From contig CAMXQE010000001.1 of assembly GCA_947246015.1 (NCBI GenBank), positions 102,087-166,086 of the forward strand: a stretch of DNA of 64,000 nucleotides. Direction: 5' to 3'. Position numbers and translations under genes: made by a program. Positions 44,377 through 54,002 of this stretch are shown here, piece after piece. The stretch's first letter is position 1; each line of letters begins with the position of its first letter. The notes beneath the pieces are model-generated. The model saw only the letters and a list, made by a program, of their open reading frames with translations. It ran no database searches and was not told where the DNA came from. The DNA is from an uncultured Lachnospiraceae bacterium. Lineage in GTDB: Bacteria; Bacillota; Clostridia; Lachnospirales; Lachnospiraceae.

Positions 44377-45360
44377 CTACGAACTGTAACCTTCCGGCTC
44401 CACCAAACTCGCAGCTCCAATCATTCCTGCACCGTTGCCGTTTTGGGCTGTGACCACCTGCGGAATATATGAAACGGATGCCCCGAAACAGTTTTCTTCC
44501 AGATATTTATTGAGCGGCTGCGTCAGATTTTCTCCCTGTGCACATACACCCCCGCCAAGCACGATGATATCAGGACGGAAAATATTGACAATATCAATCA
44601 TACCGTCCGCCAGATGCCTTATATAATTCTCTATCAGCATTTTACCGTAACGGTCCCCTGCCTCAGCTGCATCGAAAGGCATTTTTGCATCCATCCTGTT
44701 AAGATTGTGTCCGCACAGCTCCCAAAGCAACGACTCAGGATGCCACACCGCCATTTTTTTTGCATCATCAATTAATGCTGTGGCGGAAGCATATGCTTCC
44801 AGGCAATCCGTTCTTCCGCAGGTACACATTCTCCCTTCGGAACCGTTTTTCATATGTCCCAATTCAACCCCTCCGGGATGGCCGCCTTCAAATATTCTGC
44901 CGTCAATGATGATTCCGCCTCCGACTCCGGTTCCCAATGTTAAAAATGCCGCATTCCGGTATCCTTTGGCAGCCCCCTTTACCACTTCCCCGAGTGCCGC
45001 ACAATTGGCATCATTATTGATATAAACAGGAAGCGGGAGGTATTTTTTCAGTTCCGCCGCCAGCGGTACATGGTCCCAGCGGATATTATTGGAATACAAT
45101 ACCACACCGTTTTTGCTGTCAACCGTTCCGGGGCTTCCCACGCCCACACCCAGACATTCTCCAAAATCATAACCGTTTTCCGTAAGCAGTCCGGCCGCAG
45201 CATTTCCCATATCTGCAATCACCTGCTCATAAGGTCTCGCAGCATCTGTCGGAATGGATGTCTGCGCAATAATATCATACGCCCTGTTTACTATCCCTAT
45301 TTTTACAGCGGTTCCTCCAAGATCAATTCCTATGATAACCTTGTTTTCTTTCCCTGACAT
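44377..45360 (-). CDS. ROK-family sugar kinase
   Basis: This 327-residue cytoplasmic kinase has IIGIDLGGTAVKIGIV at its N-terminus (phosphate loop), LTLGTGVGGGIIIDG near residue 135, and the ROK zinc motif GHMKNGSEGRMCTCGRTDCLE near 165 (two pieces: GHMKNGSEG and CTCGRTDCLE). EVKGAAKGYR-type and PDIIVLGGGV segments also fit. The start at 45360 has AAGGAG upstream; codons above it come from a repeat. Lacking an HTH, it is a kinase, not a regulator. In context it probably phosphorylates GlcNAc (released by GH94 and GH130) or mannose (from GH38/GH125). Glucose is the family default, so specificity needs assay. Confidence 0.9.
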   Translation of the reverse strand: MSGKENKVIIGIDLGGTAVKIGIVNRAYDIIAQTSIPTDAARPYEQVIADMGNAAAGLLTENGYDFGECLGVGVGSPGTVDSKNGVVLYSNNIRWDHVPLAAELKKYLPLPVYINNDANCAALGEVVKGAAKGYRNAAFLTLGTGVGGGIIIDGRIFEGGHPGGVELGHMKNGSEGRMCTCGRTDCLEAYASATALIDDAKKMAVWHPESLLWELCGHNLNRMDAKMPFDAAEAGDRYGKMLIENYIRHLADGMIDIVNIFRPDIIVLGGGVCAQGENLTQPLNKYLEENCFGASVSYIPQVVTAQNGNGAGMIGAASLVEPEGYSS

Positions 45361-45390
45361 TTTGATTCCTGCTCCTTTTCTTCTCATCGA

Positions 45391-45520
45391 TTTTATTCCC
45401 GCGAGCAACGAGCCAAGTGACTGCTTGCAGGCATTTGGCAACTGCCGCGAGGGTCAAATACCCCGCCCCTTGGGGCGTTTCAAATTTGATGCCCCGCTGC
45501 TTGCGGCGGGGTCTTTGACT
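45391..45520. repeat. Repeat R1, copy 1 (overlaps glycosidase 3' end)
   Basis: A 130-base element begins TTTTATTCCCGCGAGCAACG and ends GGGGTCTTTGACT. It contains a hairpin CCAAGTGACTGC/GCAGGCATTTGG and a GC-rich CCCCGC/GCGGGG hairpin. It covers the last 14 codons of the GH42-like gene (45480 onwards) and the spacer before the ROK gene. About 85 percent matches copy 2 at 60490. Confidence 0.85.
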
Positions 45521-47696
45521 GCTGTATGCTTACCCAGACTGCAGAGTGTCCTGCCAGCACTCCCTTTCCATCCTGTCCGCAAATACCGGGATACTGATAC
45601 CTTTCCACCGCATACTTTTCCGGCAGCGTGTAAGGTGTAGAGCGGTGGTTTACGATTACCATGCCATTTTCAAATATGCCCGTTTCAATGCCCCGTTCAC
45701 AAATACCGCTTTCCGGTCTTATACAGCGTTCTAAAATATCCTTCACCAAAGTCGTTTTCGACTGGATGATTGGATACATCTCCCGGTTTTTCTGCCCATA
45801 AGGTACATGGGGAATATTCTTTGCTGCGTAGGAGGCTCCAATCTGCACGCCAAAAGCATATACCGTTCCCTTAAAATCCCCTTCTTTCGTTTCTCCTGTC
45901 ATTTCCGCAAGCATTCTGCCTGTATACTCCGCCACACAACAGCCTCCCCCTTCCAGATAACCGGCAACCGGATTCCCGTCATAGTATCTGCAGAATGCTT
46001 CCCCCTGCGGAATAATTACCTTGCCATACCGGTAAGGCATTTTTTCGCATTCTTCTCCATAAATGCCGAAGCAGGATTTTGCAATCATATCCTTCGGTCC
46101 ATGCAACAGTATGCCGCCTTCTTTCACCCACGCTTTTATCGCTGCCTCAGACTCCTGATGCTGTACTGCCAGGTAACAGTCATTTGCAGCAATAATTAAG
46201 ATTTTATACTCAGAAAGCGCCCCCTGTTCAATCTGATGCGTACTAATCACATCCACCTGATATCCGAGGTCACAGCAGAGTCTGTACCAGCCAAGCAAAT
46301 CCAGCCGGCGTATTTTATTATTTCCTACCTCAAAAGGTTCAAAATGCGCCATTTCCGACGGAAATAACAATGCAATCTCTTTTTTTCTCCTGCCTTTTCG
46401 AAGCGGGATAATCTCCGCACACCACTGGTTTGCCAAACGGAGGGAATCCATAAATTCCTGCTCCATCCGGTTCAATACTCCGCCGTCATCCAATCCGTTC
46501 ATTCCGTAACAGGTATACCCATCCATACCACATGCCGTCATCGTTCCGATTATTTCCGCAGGTGTGAGAAATGCATAGAGGTCATTATAAATAAATCTTC
46601 CCCAGTAAATTCCTCCTATCAGGGGCTTCCCTTCGTTCATTACCCGCATCATACTATGCTGGCAGGAAACCACATAAGCATCCGGATATCCGTCCGGTGT
46701 CGTAGGAACCGTAATAAAATGACAGGAATCCACGTAAGGAACCAATGCATACATATCGATGCCCCGCATGGCAGTATCCCACAAATCGCTGAATTCGTTG
46801 TCTGAATCTGCCTGCTGCCGTCCGTAAATATTCAGGAAATATCCCCACTGAGACATATCAGGACAAAGAAATAACTCCGGATTTTTTTCCTTTAACATTT
46901 CCTGCATTTCTTTAAAATATTGTGTGAGCTCATGCATTCTCCAAAGTGCATTGTCCCGCCACATCATAAACTGCGGTGTACTCTTCTTTACATCCTCTTC
47001 CGTATAAAACACAGATTCCCCGTATTTTACCGTATACCAGTATTCTTCCGGTTCCAGTCCGGAAAAACTGTCTGCGGATAAACCATAGGATTGGTTCAGC
47101 TTTTCTATATCTCCTTCATAAATCTTTTCCAAATAGCGGAGATACCTCTTTTTTCCTTCCTCATCGAAACTCGGCGCTACGACCGGGTCCCACATACTGC
47201 ACATAGGAATCACTTCATATTCCTTTTCATCTTTCCTGACAAGACACCTCTCGCACCCGGCGCCATAGCGGTCCATAATGCGCTCTACATGCTCCTTCAT
47301 AGATAATCTCGCCTTTTGTGACCAGTATTTATACCATCTTCCCGGCGTACCGTCCGCATGTATAGTCTCCTCCCCATAAATCGGCGGGCTGAAACGAATA
47401 TGCGGATAAAGATTATCCCCGTTCAGGTAAAGCAGTAAAAAATTATAAGAAAGTCCATGTGCATGTGCGGATTTTTCCATATATTCCTGCATCTTTACAT
47501 ACTGGCTTAACACACCGGTCTCATACCGTTCCTTAAAATCCTCCGATGCCTTCGTGTCAAGCATGACACTGTTAAAACCAAGCTCTTTAATCTGACACAT
47601 TGCTTCATCAATGAATGCTTCATCATCATAAGCCGGACTGTAAAAATTCCCAAATATTACATTGATATAAGGTCTCTGATCCGTTCTGCTAATCAT
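45480..47696 (-). CDS. GH42-like glycoside hydrolase, unclassified
   Basis: This 738-residue cytoplasmic protein has an N-terminal TIM barrel (NVIFGNFYSPAYDDEAFIDEAM; later MDGYTCYGMNGLDDGGVLN) followed by a glutamine-amidotransferase-like domain from about residue 440 (IALLFPSEMAHFEPF, then YKILIIAANDCYL, WVKEGGILLHGP). That is the arrangement of GH42 beta-galactosidase trimerisation domains. I cannot place it confidently in GH42 or point to the catalytic glutamates. It sits between the GH130 and ROK genes, so it probably acts on a mannose- or GlcNAc-containing sugar. GGGAGG lies 12 bases before ATG. The last 12 residues (SKTPPQAAGHQI) come from a repeat element. Confidence 0.75.
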   Translation of the reverse strand: MISRTDQRPYINVIFGNFYSPAYDDEAFIDEAMCQIKELGFNSVMLDTKASEDFKERYETGVLSQYVKMQEYMEKSAHAHGLSYNFLLLYLNGDNLYPHIRFSPPIYGEETIHADGTPGRWYKYWSQKARLSMKEHVERIMDRYGAGCERCLVRKDEKEYEVIPMCSMWDPVVAPSFDEEGKKRYLRYLEKIYEGDIEKLNQSYGLSADSFSGLEPEEYWYTVKYGESVFYTEEDVKKSTPQFMMWRDNALWRMHELTQYFKEMQEMLKEKNPELFLCPDMSQWGYFLNIYGRQQADSDNEFSDLWDTAMRGIDMYALVPYVDSCHFITVPTTPDGYPDAYVVSCQHSMMRVMNEGKPLIGGIYWGRFIYNDLYAFLTPAEIIGTMTACGMDGYTCYGMNGLDDGGVLNRMEQEFMDSLRLANQWCAEIIPLRKGRRKKEIALLFPSEMAHFEPFEVGNNKIRRLDLLGWYRLCCDLGYQVDVISTHQIEQGALSEYKILIIAANDCYLAVQHQESEAAIKAWVKEGGILLHGPKDMIAKSCFGIYGEECEKMPYRYGKVIIPQGEAFCRYYDGNPVAGYLEGGGCCVAEYTGRMLAEMTGETKEGDFKGTVYAFGVQIGASYAAKNIPHVPYGQKNREMYPIIQSKTTLVKDILERCIRPESGICERGIETGIFENGMVIVNHRSTPYTLPEKYAVERYQYPGICGQDGKGVLAGHSAVWVSIQQSKTPPQAAGHQI

Positions 47697-47747
47697 TTCT
47701 GACTGATTCCTCCCTCCTGCCTGTATCCGATGCTATTAAGTAAAAAA

Positions 47748-47790
47748 CTGCCGCAAAAGCAAAGTTTTCACTTTTTTCTATTTGCGGCAG
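47748..47790 (-). terminator. Terminator after the GH130 gene
   Basis: On the minus strand CTGCCGCAAA pairs with TTTGCGGCAG (plus-strand arms 47781-47790 and 47748-47757), and the stem is followed by TTTTTTA. It lies directly after the GH130 stop codon, so the glycosidase and ROK genes downstream depend on read-through or on a separate promoter. Confidence 0.85.
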
Positions 47791-47796
47791 CAAGTT

Positions 47797-48777
47797 TTAT
47801 TCCATATAATCCATCAGGCGCTCTGCTGTAGTAAATGCAAGCCCGGTGACCGTATCGGCACAGCCATAGTAAATTGCAATCCTCCCTGTTGCTGCGTCTG
47901 TCAATGCAGCGCATGGAAATACTACATTAGGCACATCTCCTACACATTCATAGAGTTCATGAGGTCCTAAAATATACTTTCTGGTTCTCTTTATGACCTT
48001 CCATGGTTCTTCCAAATCCAACAGCGCGCATCCCATCCGGTATACAAAGCCGTTGCATGTATTGATTACACCATGATAAATCAAAAGCCATCCTGCATCT
48101 GTTTCAATCGGAACGCTTCCGGCTCCTATCTTTGTACTCTGCCATGCGGAGAAATCGCCTTTCACTGCCCCCATCACATATCTGTGGCATCCCCAGTATT
48201 TCAAATCAGGACTTTCACTCAGGAAAATATCTCCAAACGGGGTATGCCCGTTATCGCTTGGACGGCTCAGCATATAGTAATTCCCATTGATTTTCCGCGG
48301 AAACAATACACCGTTACGGTTAAACGGTAAAAAAGCATTTTCCAATTGATAAAACGTTTTAAAATCAAAGGTATATCCTACCCCGATTGTGGGATATTCA
48401 TGATAACCGTTGCACCATGTAATATAGTACCTGTCTTCTATAAAGCAGACTCTTGGGTCATACCGGAAATCCCGTTTGGCTACTTCCGGATGCGCACCCT
48501 GAAATATGACCGGCTCATCCGAAATATCCCAATGAATTCCATCCTTACTGAATCCGGCAAAAATATCCATGCTGATTGATTTACTGTCACAGCGGAATAC
48601 ACCGGCAAAACCATCCTGGAAAGGAACAACCGCACTGTTAAAAATACTGTTTGAATTCTTTGTTGCAAATCTTTCAATAATCGGATTTGCATTATAACGC
48701 CATACCGGCAATAATTCTCCGTCTCTTGGTTCCTGCCATGGCATATTCGGTAAATTTTCACCTATTATTTTAATCAT
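47797..48777 (-). CDS. GH130 beta-1,4-mannoside phosphorylase
   Basis: This 326-residue five-bladed beta-propeller enzyme phosphorolyses beta-1,4-mannosides to mannose-1-phosphate. It carries [16 protein letters not shown] near residue 75, [16 protein letters not shown] near 105 with the catalytic Asp region, and [22 protein letters not shown] near 235. At 326 residues it matches the mannosyl-GlcNAc and mannooligosaccharide phosphorylases better than the mannosyl-glucose type (about 390). Its GH38/GH125 neighbours point to Man-beta-1,4-GlcNAc of N-glycans. It lies 17 bases after a binding-protein gene and before a terminator. No signal peptide is present, so it acts after import. Confidence 0.9.
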   Translation of the reverse strand: MIKIIGENLPNMPWQEPRDGELLPVWRYNANPIIERFATKNSNSIFNSAVVPFQDGFAGVFRCDSKSISMDIFAGFSKDGIHWDISDEPVIFQGAHPEVAKRDFRYDPRVCFIEDRYYITWCNGYHEYPTIGVGYTFDFKTFYQLENAFLPFNRNGVLFPRKINGNYYMLSRPSDNGHTPFGDIFLSESPDLKYWGCHRYVMGAVKGDFSAWQSTKIGAGSVPIETDAGWLLIYHGVINTCNGFVYRMGCALLDLEEPWKVIKRTRKYILGPHELYECVGDVPNVVFPCAALTDAATGRIAIYYGCADTVTGLAFTTAERLMDYME

Positions 48778-48794
48778 TCTTCCCTTACCACCTG

Positions 48795-50255
48795 TTATTC
48801 TTTATTAGCCATATATTCGTCTAATTGTCTCTGCGCTTCGTCTACTACATCCTGCCAGCCGGCTTTCATCAGTTCCTCCTTAATCTGCGGAACAGCTTTC
48901 GCGGGATCCTGTACTCCGGTCATCACCTCACTGCGGTAACGCAGCCAGATTTCATTACAGTTGGAAAGTTTATCGGATACCTGCGACGTATCGAATGTAA
49001 AACCAAATACAGCAGAGTCTACCGCCTGGTCATTCAGCGCTTTTATTTCTTCCCACTGGTTAAATACATCGGTATCCACCTGTGTAACCGTAAAGAAAGT
49101 TCCCTGTGTATATCCTGCCATTTCCCAATCCTGATTGAGCTTATGTGCCTTTCCGTCATCCGTATACTCAAAATCAACGCCTTCTTCCCCATAATAGAAC
49201 ATGTCACGTAACTTGGTATCTGTATTAACGAGATCCAAAAACTGCAGGCATTTCTCCGGATATTTACTGTTCGTCGAAATCATATTCAAAGAACCGCGTA
49301 CGGTTTCGCTGGACAGAATCGTATCGCCTACTTTCTGAACTACTACGTCCTTGCCCATCTGCGGTCCCCAGGATGTAACTGCTGCTGATTCCCAGCCCTG
49401 CGCAACACGCCACATATTGTAAACACGGGCTTCGTTTAAAGTTGCAGCATCGGGATTGATGATTCCCTTTTCATACCATTCATGGAAAGTTTCCAGTGCA
49501 GAGTAGATATCGGGTTCCTCTAATGTAAAGCACACTCTTGCATCCTTATCGTCATACCGCACGCCAAGAATCTGGGTTCCGCCGCCAATCTGGTCATATA
49601 CATCGAAAATGTAGTAAATGCCATCATTTTTTACATAAACCGGATAATCATTCTTATCAGCTTTGAGCTTTTCAAATGTCTCCGTCAAAGAATCCAGCTC
49701 CACAAGGGATGCAATATCCAGACTGTATTCCTCTACCAGTTCCTTATCCCAGATTGCATAATTCGAAATAGCATTATCCTTATATGTAGGTACACCATAA
49801 ATTCTACCATCAACTTTTACTGCTGTCCAATATTTTTCCGGCATCATTTCGTTCAATCCCGGCATATTTTCCCCTATCATGTCTGTAATATCGCAGTATG
49901 CTCCCAGTGTAATATCCGGAACATAATTTTTTCCGATACCGAAAATAATGTCATAAGGTTCATTGGTACTGATAATGATATTACGGCGGTCATCCCATGA
50001 GCCCCATGGTATTACTTCCATTTCAATATTGACTCCAATCTTTTCACCAACATAATCATTGACTTTTGCTACCCATGAATCATAATTGTCCGGCATACCG
50101 TTTCCAATCGTAACCCACTTCAAAGTTACAACTTCATCACCTCCGGACTGCTGCCCGTTTCCCGTTCCGCCGCCTGATGAATTACCGCAGCCTGCCAATG
50201 TTCCAATCGTAAGCAAGAATGCGATTCCTGCTGCTAACATTCTTTTTAACTTCAT
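48795..50255 (-). CDS. Sugar-binding lipoprotein (LplA/DUF3502 type), second of the operon
   Basis: This 486-residue lipoprotein has lipobox LAGC near residue 23 and a Ser/Gly linker. Its body fits the LplA-type CUT1 family: [19 protein letters not shown], then [17 protein letters not shown]. The C-terminus ([37 protein letters not shown]) is the DUF3502-type domain. GGAGGCGAGAGGA precedes ATG. A second, divergent protein of the same family heads this operon at 52305, so one permease pair is served by two receptors. Confidence 0.92.
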   Translation of the reverse strand: MKLKRMLAAGIAFLLTIGTLAGCGNSSGGGTGNGQQSGGDEVVTLKWVTIGNGMPDNYDSWVAKVNDYVGEKIGVNIEMEVIPWGSWDDRRNIIISTNEPYDIIFGIGKNYVPDITLGAYCDITDMIGENMPGLNEMMPEKYWTAVKVDGRIYGVPTYKDNAISNYAIWDKELVEEYSLDIASLVELDSLTETFEKLKADKNDYPVYVKNDGIYYIFDVYDQIGGGTQILGVRYDDKDARVCFTLEEPDIYSALETFHEWYEKGIINPDAATLNEARVYNMWRVAQGWESAAVTSWGPQMGKDVVVQKVGDTILSSETVRGSLNMISTNSKYPEKCLQFLDLVNTDTKLRDMFYYGEEGVDFEYTDDGKAHKLNQDWEMAGYTQGTFFTVTQVDTDVFNQWEEIKALNDQAVDSAVFGFTFDTSQVSDKLSNCNEIWLRYRSEVMTGVQDPAKAVPQIKEELMKAGWQDVVDEAQRQLDEYMANKE

Positions 50256-50285
50256 TCCTCTCGCCTCCTGAATTTCAAATAATTT

Positions 50286-51212
50286 TTATTCTTTCACTGA
50301 ACCGACCGTCAAACCGGAAATAAAATATTTCTGGAAAAATGGATAAGTACATGCAATCGGCACAATAATAATGATTGCAATTGCCATTCGTACACTTTCT
50401 GTCGGCATGGATAACTTATACTGCTGCATCGACAAACCGCCATATGGATTATTTGCCAGATATTCAATGCTTGCACGTATATTGTTCAGCATGGACTGTA
50501 ATGTCTGCAGATTCTTATCATCGATATACAAAGATGCCTGAAACCAGTCATTCCAATAACCGAAAGCTGCAAACATTCCGATTGTTGCCATTACCGGCTT
50601 GGAAATCGGCAGTACAATCTGCGCCCATATACGGAACTGTCCGGCGCCGTCAATTTTAGCGGATTCTACAATGGAATCCGGTATCGTCGTCCGGAAGAAC
50701 GTCCGGCAGATTGTAACGCTGAAAGACGAACATGCCAAAGGCAGTATCAGCGCCCAGATGGTGTTCCGAAGTCCTAAAATATTATTGACTACTACATAGC
50801 TGGATAACATACCGCCGTTAAATACCATCGGTATAAATATAATCCATGTATACAATTTTTTCAGTTTAAAACTGCTTCTGGAAACCACATACCCCATAGA
50901 GGTCGTCAGTGCAATCGTAATAATCGTACCAAAAATAGTGATAAACACTGACATAAATGCCGCGTGAAGAATCATCCCGCGTTCATTCCATAAAAACTGA
51001 TAGGCTGCTCCCGAAAACTCCTGTGGGATAATCTGATATCCATAAGTCCGGAGAGCTTCCTCGCTGGAAATAGATATGGAAAATACAAACAGCAGAGGAA
51101 AAATACACGTCAGTCCTAATATCAGGAACAGAATATTAATAAGGACATTTGTTGACGGCTTAATCTGGTTCATTGTTGATGAGCTGTCTGTTTCTTTTGC
51201 TCTTTTTTTCAC
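50286..51212 (-). CDS. Sugar ABC permease (YtcP/LplC type)
   Basis: This 308-residue CUT1 permease has six predicted helices. The EAA loop region is ESAKIDGAGQFRIWAQIVLP. It is of the LplC/YtcP branch that goes with LplA-type receptors. The start is GTG at 51212, 8 bases after GGGGAGG; a GTG three codons earlier overlaps the ribosome binding site and is unlikely. It lies 18 bases after the partner permease and 30 bases before the second receptor gene. Confidence 0.9.
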   Translation of the reverse strand: MKKRAKETDSSSTMNQIKPSTNVLINILFLILGLTCIFPLLFVFSISISSEEALRTYGYQIIPQEFSGAAYQFLWNERGMILHAAFMSVFITIFGTIITIALTTSMGYVVSRSSFKLKKLYTWIIFIPMVFNGGMLSSYVVVNNILGLRNTIWALILPLACSSFSVTICRTFFRTTIPDSIVESAKIDGAGQFRIWAQIVLPISKPVMATIGMFAAFGYWNDWFQASLYIDDKNLQTLQSMLNNIRASIEYLANNPYGGLSMQQYKLSMPTESVRMAIAIIIIVPIACTYPFFQKYFISGLTVGSVKE

Positions 51213-51230
51213 TTTGCACACCTCCCCGTA

Positions 51231-52214
51231 TTATATAATTCTGTTTTCATTGTCAATCTTGCTGACAACCCAGTTCGCCAGTAAAATCGTAGCACAGCTG
51301 CAGATTGCCTGGAAGAAAGATGCTGCCGCTGTCTGTCCGATGGGCGATGAAGATTTCAGTGCCTGGTAAATATATGTATCAAAGGTTGATACCGTCGTGT
51401 ACAGAGACTGGGGGATTCCTCCCGTTGTCTGATAGAACAGACCAAAGTCGGAATTAAATATCTTACCGCAGTCCAAAATCAGCATCATAATAAATACCGG
51501 TTTTATCGACGGAAGGGTTATATATCTTTCCTGCTGCAGCTTTGTGGCTCCATCCATAACTGCCGCTTCATAAAGGGTTCTGTCCACACCTGTAATACTT
51601 GCCAGATAAATTACCATACCATATCCCATACCTTTCCAGGTATTCAGGAATATCAGGATAAAAGGCCAGTACTTGCTTTCCTGAAACCACATAACAGGCG
51701 TTCCGCCAAGCGCTGTGATAATACCGTTCAGATAACCTCTCTCCGGTGTCAGCAATGCATAGACAAAATAGCTGACCACTACCCATGACATAAAGTAGGG
51801 CAGAAACATCATTGTCTGATATACTCTTGAGCCTCCTTTGTTCCTCATGTTGCTAAGCAGCAACGCACCTCCTACTGCAACACTGGCGCTGATGATAATA
51901 AACGCAATATTATAAAGAATCGTATTTTTCAACAGCATCGCAAACGAATTGGAGACAAAGAAGTATTTGAAATTGCTAAACCCTGCCCATTCGCTGTGTA
52001 ACAGATTGTAAATAAAACTGTGTCCACCGGGCGCCAGTTTATAAATCTTAAAGGCAATAATAATACCAAACATCGGCAGATATGCAAAAATCAGATACCA
52101 TAACAGAGTCGGCGCCGACAGCATAAATAATTCTGTATCGTCTCTGCTCCACCGCTTTCTCAGACGGGTGCCTTTTTTCTTTTCTCCTTTATTAAGAATT
52201 GTTTTCATACTCAT
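51231..52214 (-). CDS. Sugar ABC permease (YteP/LplB type)
   Basis: This 327-residue CUT1 permease has six predicted helices starting LFMLSAPTLLWYLIFAYLPM. The EAA loop is EAAVMDGATKLQQERYITLP. The N-terminal charged stretch KGEKKKGTRLRKRW is typical of the LplB branch. AAGGAGGAAGAAT precedes ATG. It forms one permease pair with the gene 18 bases downstream. As in the other operons, no ATPase is present. Confidence 0.9.
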   Translation of the reverse strand: MSMKTILNKGEKKKGTRLRKRWSRDDTELFMLSAPTLLWYLIFAYLPMFGIIIAFKIYKLAPGGHSFIYNLLHSEWAGFSNFKYFFVSNSFAMLLKNTILYNIAFIIISASVAVGGALLLSNMRNKGGSRVYQTMMFLPYFMSWVVVSYFVYALLTPERGYLNGIITALGGTPVMWFQESKYWPFILIFLNTWKGMGYGMVIYLASITGVDRTLYEAAVMDGATKLQQERYITLPSIKPVFIMMLILDCGKIFNSDFGLFYQTTGGIPQSLYTTVSTFDTYIYQALKSSSPIGQTAAASFFQAICSCATILLANWVVSKIDNENRII

Positions 52215-52304
52215 TCATATTCTTCCTCCTTGTTTATATTTATTAATTGCAATTAACATCCACATAATATATACAGCTTATGAATACTTCTGCTGTCCGG
52301 AAAC

Positions 52305-53801
52305 TTATTCAGCAGTTTTCCACGCATCAATCTGTCTCTGCATTTCATCAATCACATCCTGCATTCCTGCTGCTTCCAATTTTTTATTAAGCTCCGGCAA
52401 ATACCGGTCGGGATCCACACTCCCTGTATACAGCGCTTTCCCAAATTCATCCAATACATTCCTGAATGCCGCTACCTGCGCACTTACAGGCTCCAGATTA
52501 AAGTCAAATCCAAGAGAGGGAGCAGCTATGGAATTATCGTTAAATTCCTTAAAACCAATCCACTTATCTAACGGTTCATTATCCAGTACATAGGTATGAA
52601 ACAATCCTCCCTGCACCCAGTACGGAACGGAATAATCTTTGGCGGAATCCTCATTCAGCCTTATCTTAAAATCATAAGCGTATGCATTTCCTGCTACAGC
52701 CTCTATTTCATCGGCATCTGCATCGATTCTGTCCCAATGCACACCCTCAATTCCATAATTTAACAGATTCCTCAGATATTCATCCGTATTAATCAGATTT
52801 AACAATTCCATAGCTTTCTGCGCATGTTCAGAATTCTTATTAATCGCAGTCATGGCGCCTCTGGCTGACGCATTTGTAATTTTTATATCCATAATCTGTG
52901 ATACTACCACTTCGTACCCCAAATCCTTACTCCAGGTCAGTTCCGCATATGGATGCCCGTCACCCTTTGTTACAAATCTCCTGATGGTTTTATCATCCGA
53001 AGCAACTGCCGCATCTTTATTGATATAGCCGGCAAGATAATACTTACGCATCGTTCTCAATACCGATATCATTTTTTCCGTTTCAAAAACATTTTTTACA
53101 ATAAGTTCTTCATCATCATATTCAATCCCCACCGGATCCTGTATTTTATCCATATAAGTCGGTGCCGTATAATCTTTGGTCAGATACATTGGAACAACAT
53201 CCGGCTCATTCTCCTTAATCAGCTGAAGCCACGGCTCCAAATCTTCCAGTGAATGAATGTCTTTGTACGGAATGTTATATTTATCTACATATTCTTTGGT
53301 AAATACCCACATAGGGCAGTTTCCAATTTCCTTTTCACTTGGAACTCCATATATTTTTCCGCCTACTTTAGCCGCTTCCCAAAACCGCTGGTCAATTTCT
53401 TCATACATCTGCTTTCCCTGATTCTGCAAAAGATAATCCAACTCAAGGAAAGCTCCTTTCTGTACATTTTGAAGATAATCATTTGTCCATGAACAGGTAA
53501 AACACATATCCCATATATCATCCGTATTGATGACTACCTGCATCTTCTGACTGTAATCGCCCCATCCTACTTTTATGATATTTAATTTCGCACCAATCTT
53601 CTCCTGAATATATTGATTTACTTCGTTAAGAACCATTTGGTCATCATTCTGCGAATCTCCTACCTGATACCATATCAGTTCCACAATTTCTTCTTCATTT
53701 ACACCCGTTTCCGTCTTCTCTCCGCATCCGGACAGAATATTTAACAGAAGTATGATTACCATTGACAGAATTGCTTTACTTTTTATATATTTTTTCATCA
53801 T
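52305..53801 (-). CDS. Sugar-binding lipoprotein (LplA/DUF3502 type), first of the operon
   Basis: This 498-residue lipoprotein has lipobox LSGC near residue 26 (ILLLNILSGCGEK). The body shows VELIWYQVGDSQNDDQMVL, IGAKLNIIKVGWGDYSQKM and a C-terminal DUF3502-like segment (DEFGKALYTGSVDPDRYLPEL, KKLEAAGMQDVIDEMQRQID). It is clearly related to the second receptor at 48795 over most of its length but diverged. ATG at 53801 (or 53798) lies after AAAGAGAG. Its promoter has a site also found before the GH38 operon. Confidence 0.91.
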   Translation of the reverse strand: MMKKYIKSKAILSMVIILLLNILSGCGEKTETGVNEEEIVELIWYQVGDSQNDDQMVLNEVNQYIQEKIGAKLNIIKVGWGDYSQKMQVVINTDDIWDMCFTCSWTNDYLQNVQKGAFLELDYLLQNQGKQMYEEIDQRFWEAAKVGGKIYGVPSEKEIGNCPMWVFTKEYVDKYNIPYKDIHSLEDLEPWLQLIKENEPDVVPMYLTKDYTAPTYMDKIQDPVGIEYDDEELIVKNVFETEKMISVLRTMRKYYLAGYINKDAAVASDDKTIRRFVTKGDGHPYAELTWSKDLGYEVVVSQIMDIKITNASARGAMTAINKNSEHAQKAMELLNLINTDEYLRNLLNYGIEGVHWDRIDADADEIEAVAGNAYAYDFKIRLNEDSAKDYSVPYWVQGGLFHTYVLDNEPLDKWIGFKEFNDNSIAAPSLGFDFNLEPVSAQVAAFRNVLDEFGKALYTGSVDPDRYLPELNKKLEAAGMQDVIDEMQRQIDAWKTAE

Positions 53802-53828
53802 TTCTCTCTTTCTGCTCCCTACAATCAA

Positions 53829-53891
53829 ATAATACCTTTAACTGCATACAAATCCTAGTCGAAAATTTCCAGTTTTATTGTACAAATTCTA
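53829..53891 (-). promoter_or_regulatory. Promoter and activator site of the importer/GH130 operon
   Basis: On the minus strand TAGAATTTGTACA (plus 53879-53891) is followed exactly 34 bases later by a weak -35 TAGGAT (53852-53857), a 17-base spacer and TATTAT (53829-53834). The -35 lies in a second, looser copy of the motif (TAGGATTTGTAT, 53846-53857). The geometry is the same as at the GH38 promoter at 60423, which suggests a common activator; the YesN-type regulator at 54003 is the obvious candidate. Confidence 0.72.
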
Positions 53892-53930
53892 GAGTAAATA
53901 ATTTCACTGCCCACTCTTGTACGTCAAAAT

Positions 53931-53956
53931 GCCCCAAAGCATTTAAACCTCGGGGC
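53931..53956 (-). terminator. Terminator after the second YesN gene
   Basis: GCCCC (53931-53935) pairs with GGGGC (53952-53956), with AT-rich sequence on both sides (ATTTT follows on the minus strand). It lies about 50 bases after the regulator stop codon and just before the promoter of the importer operon, so it separates the GH38-kinase-regulator unit from the importer. Confidence 0.65.
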
Positions 53957-54002
53957 AAAAATCCATAACAATCAGTTTATTGTTCGAAAGTATTATGAAA
54001 TT

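Noticed and set aside
45361..45441. Longer start for the ROK kinase, adding 27 residues
   Set aside because: The extension is encoded by repeat copy 1, and the ATG at 45360 has AAGGAG and the family-typical N-terminus.
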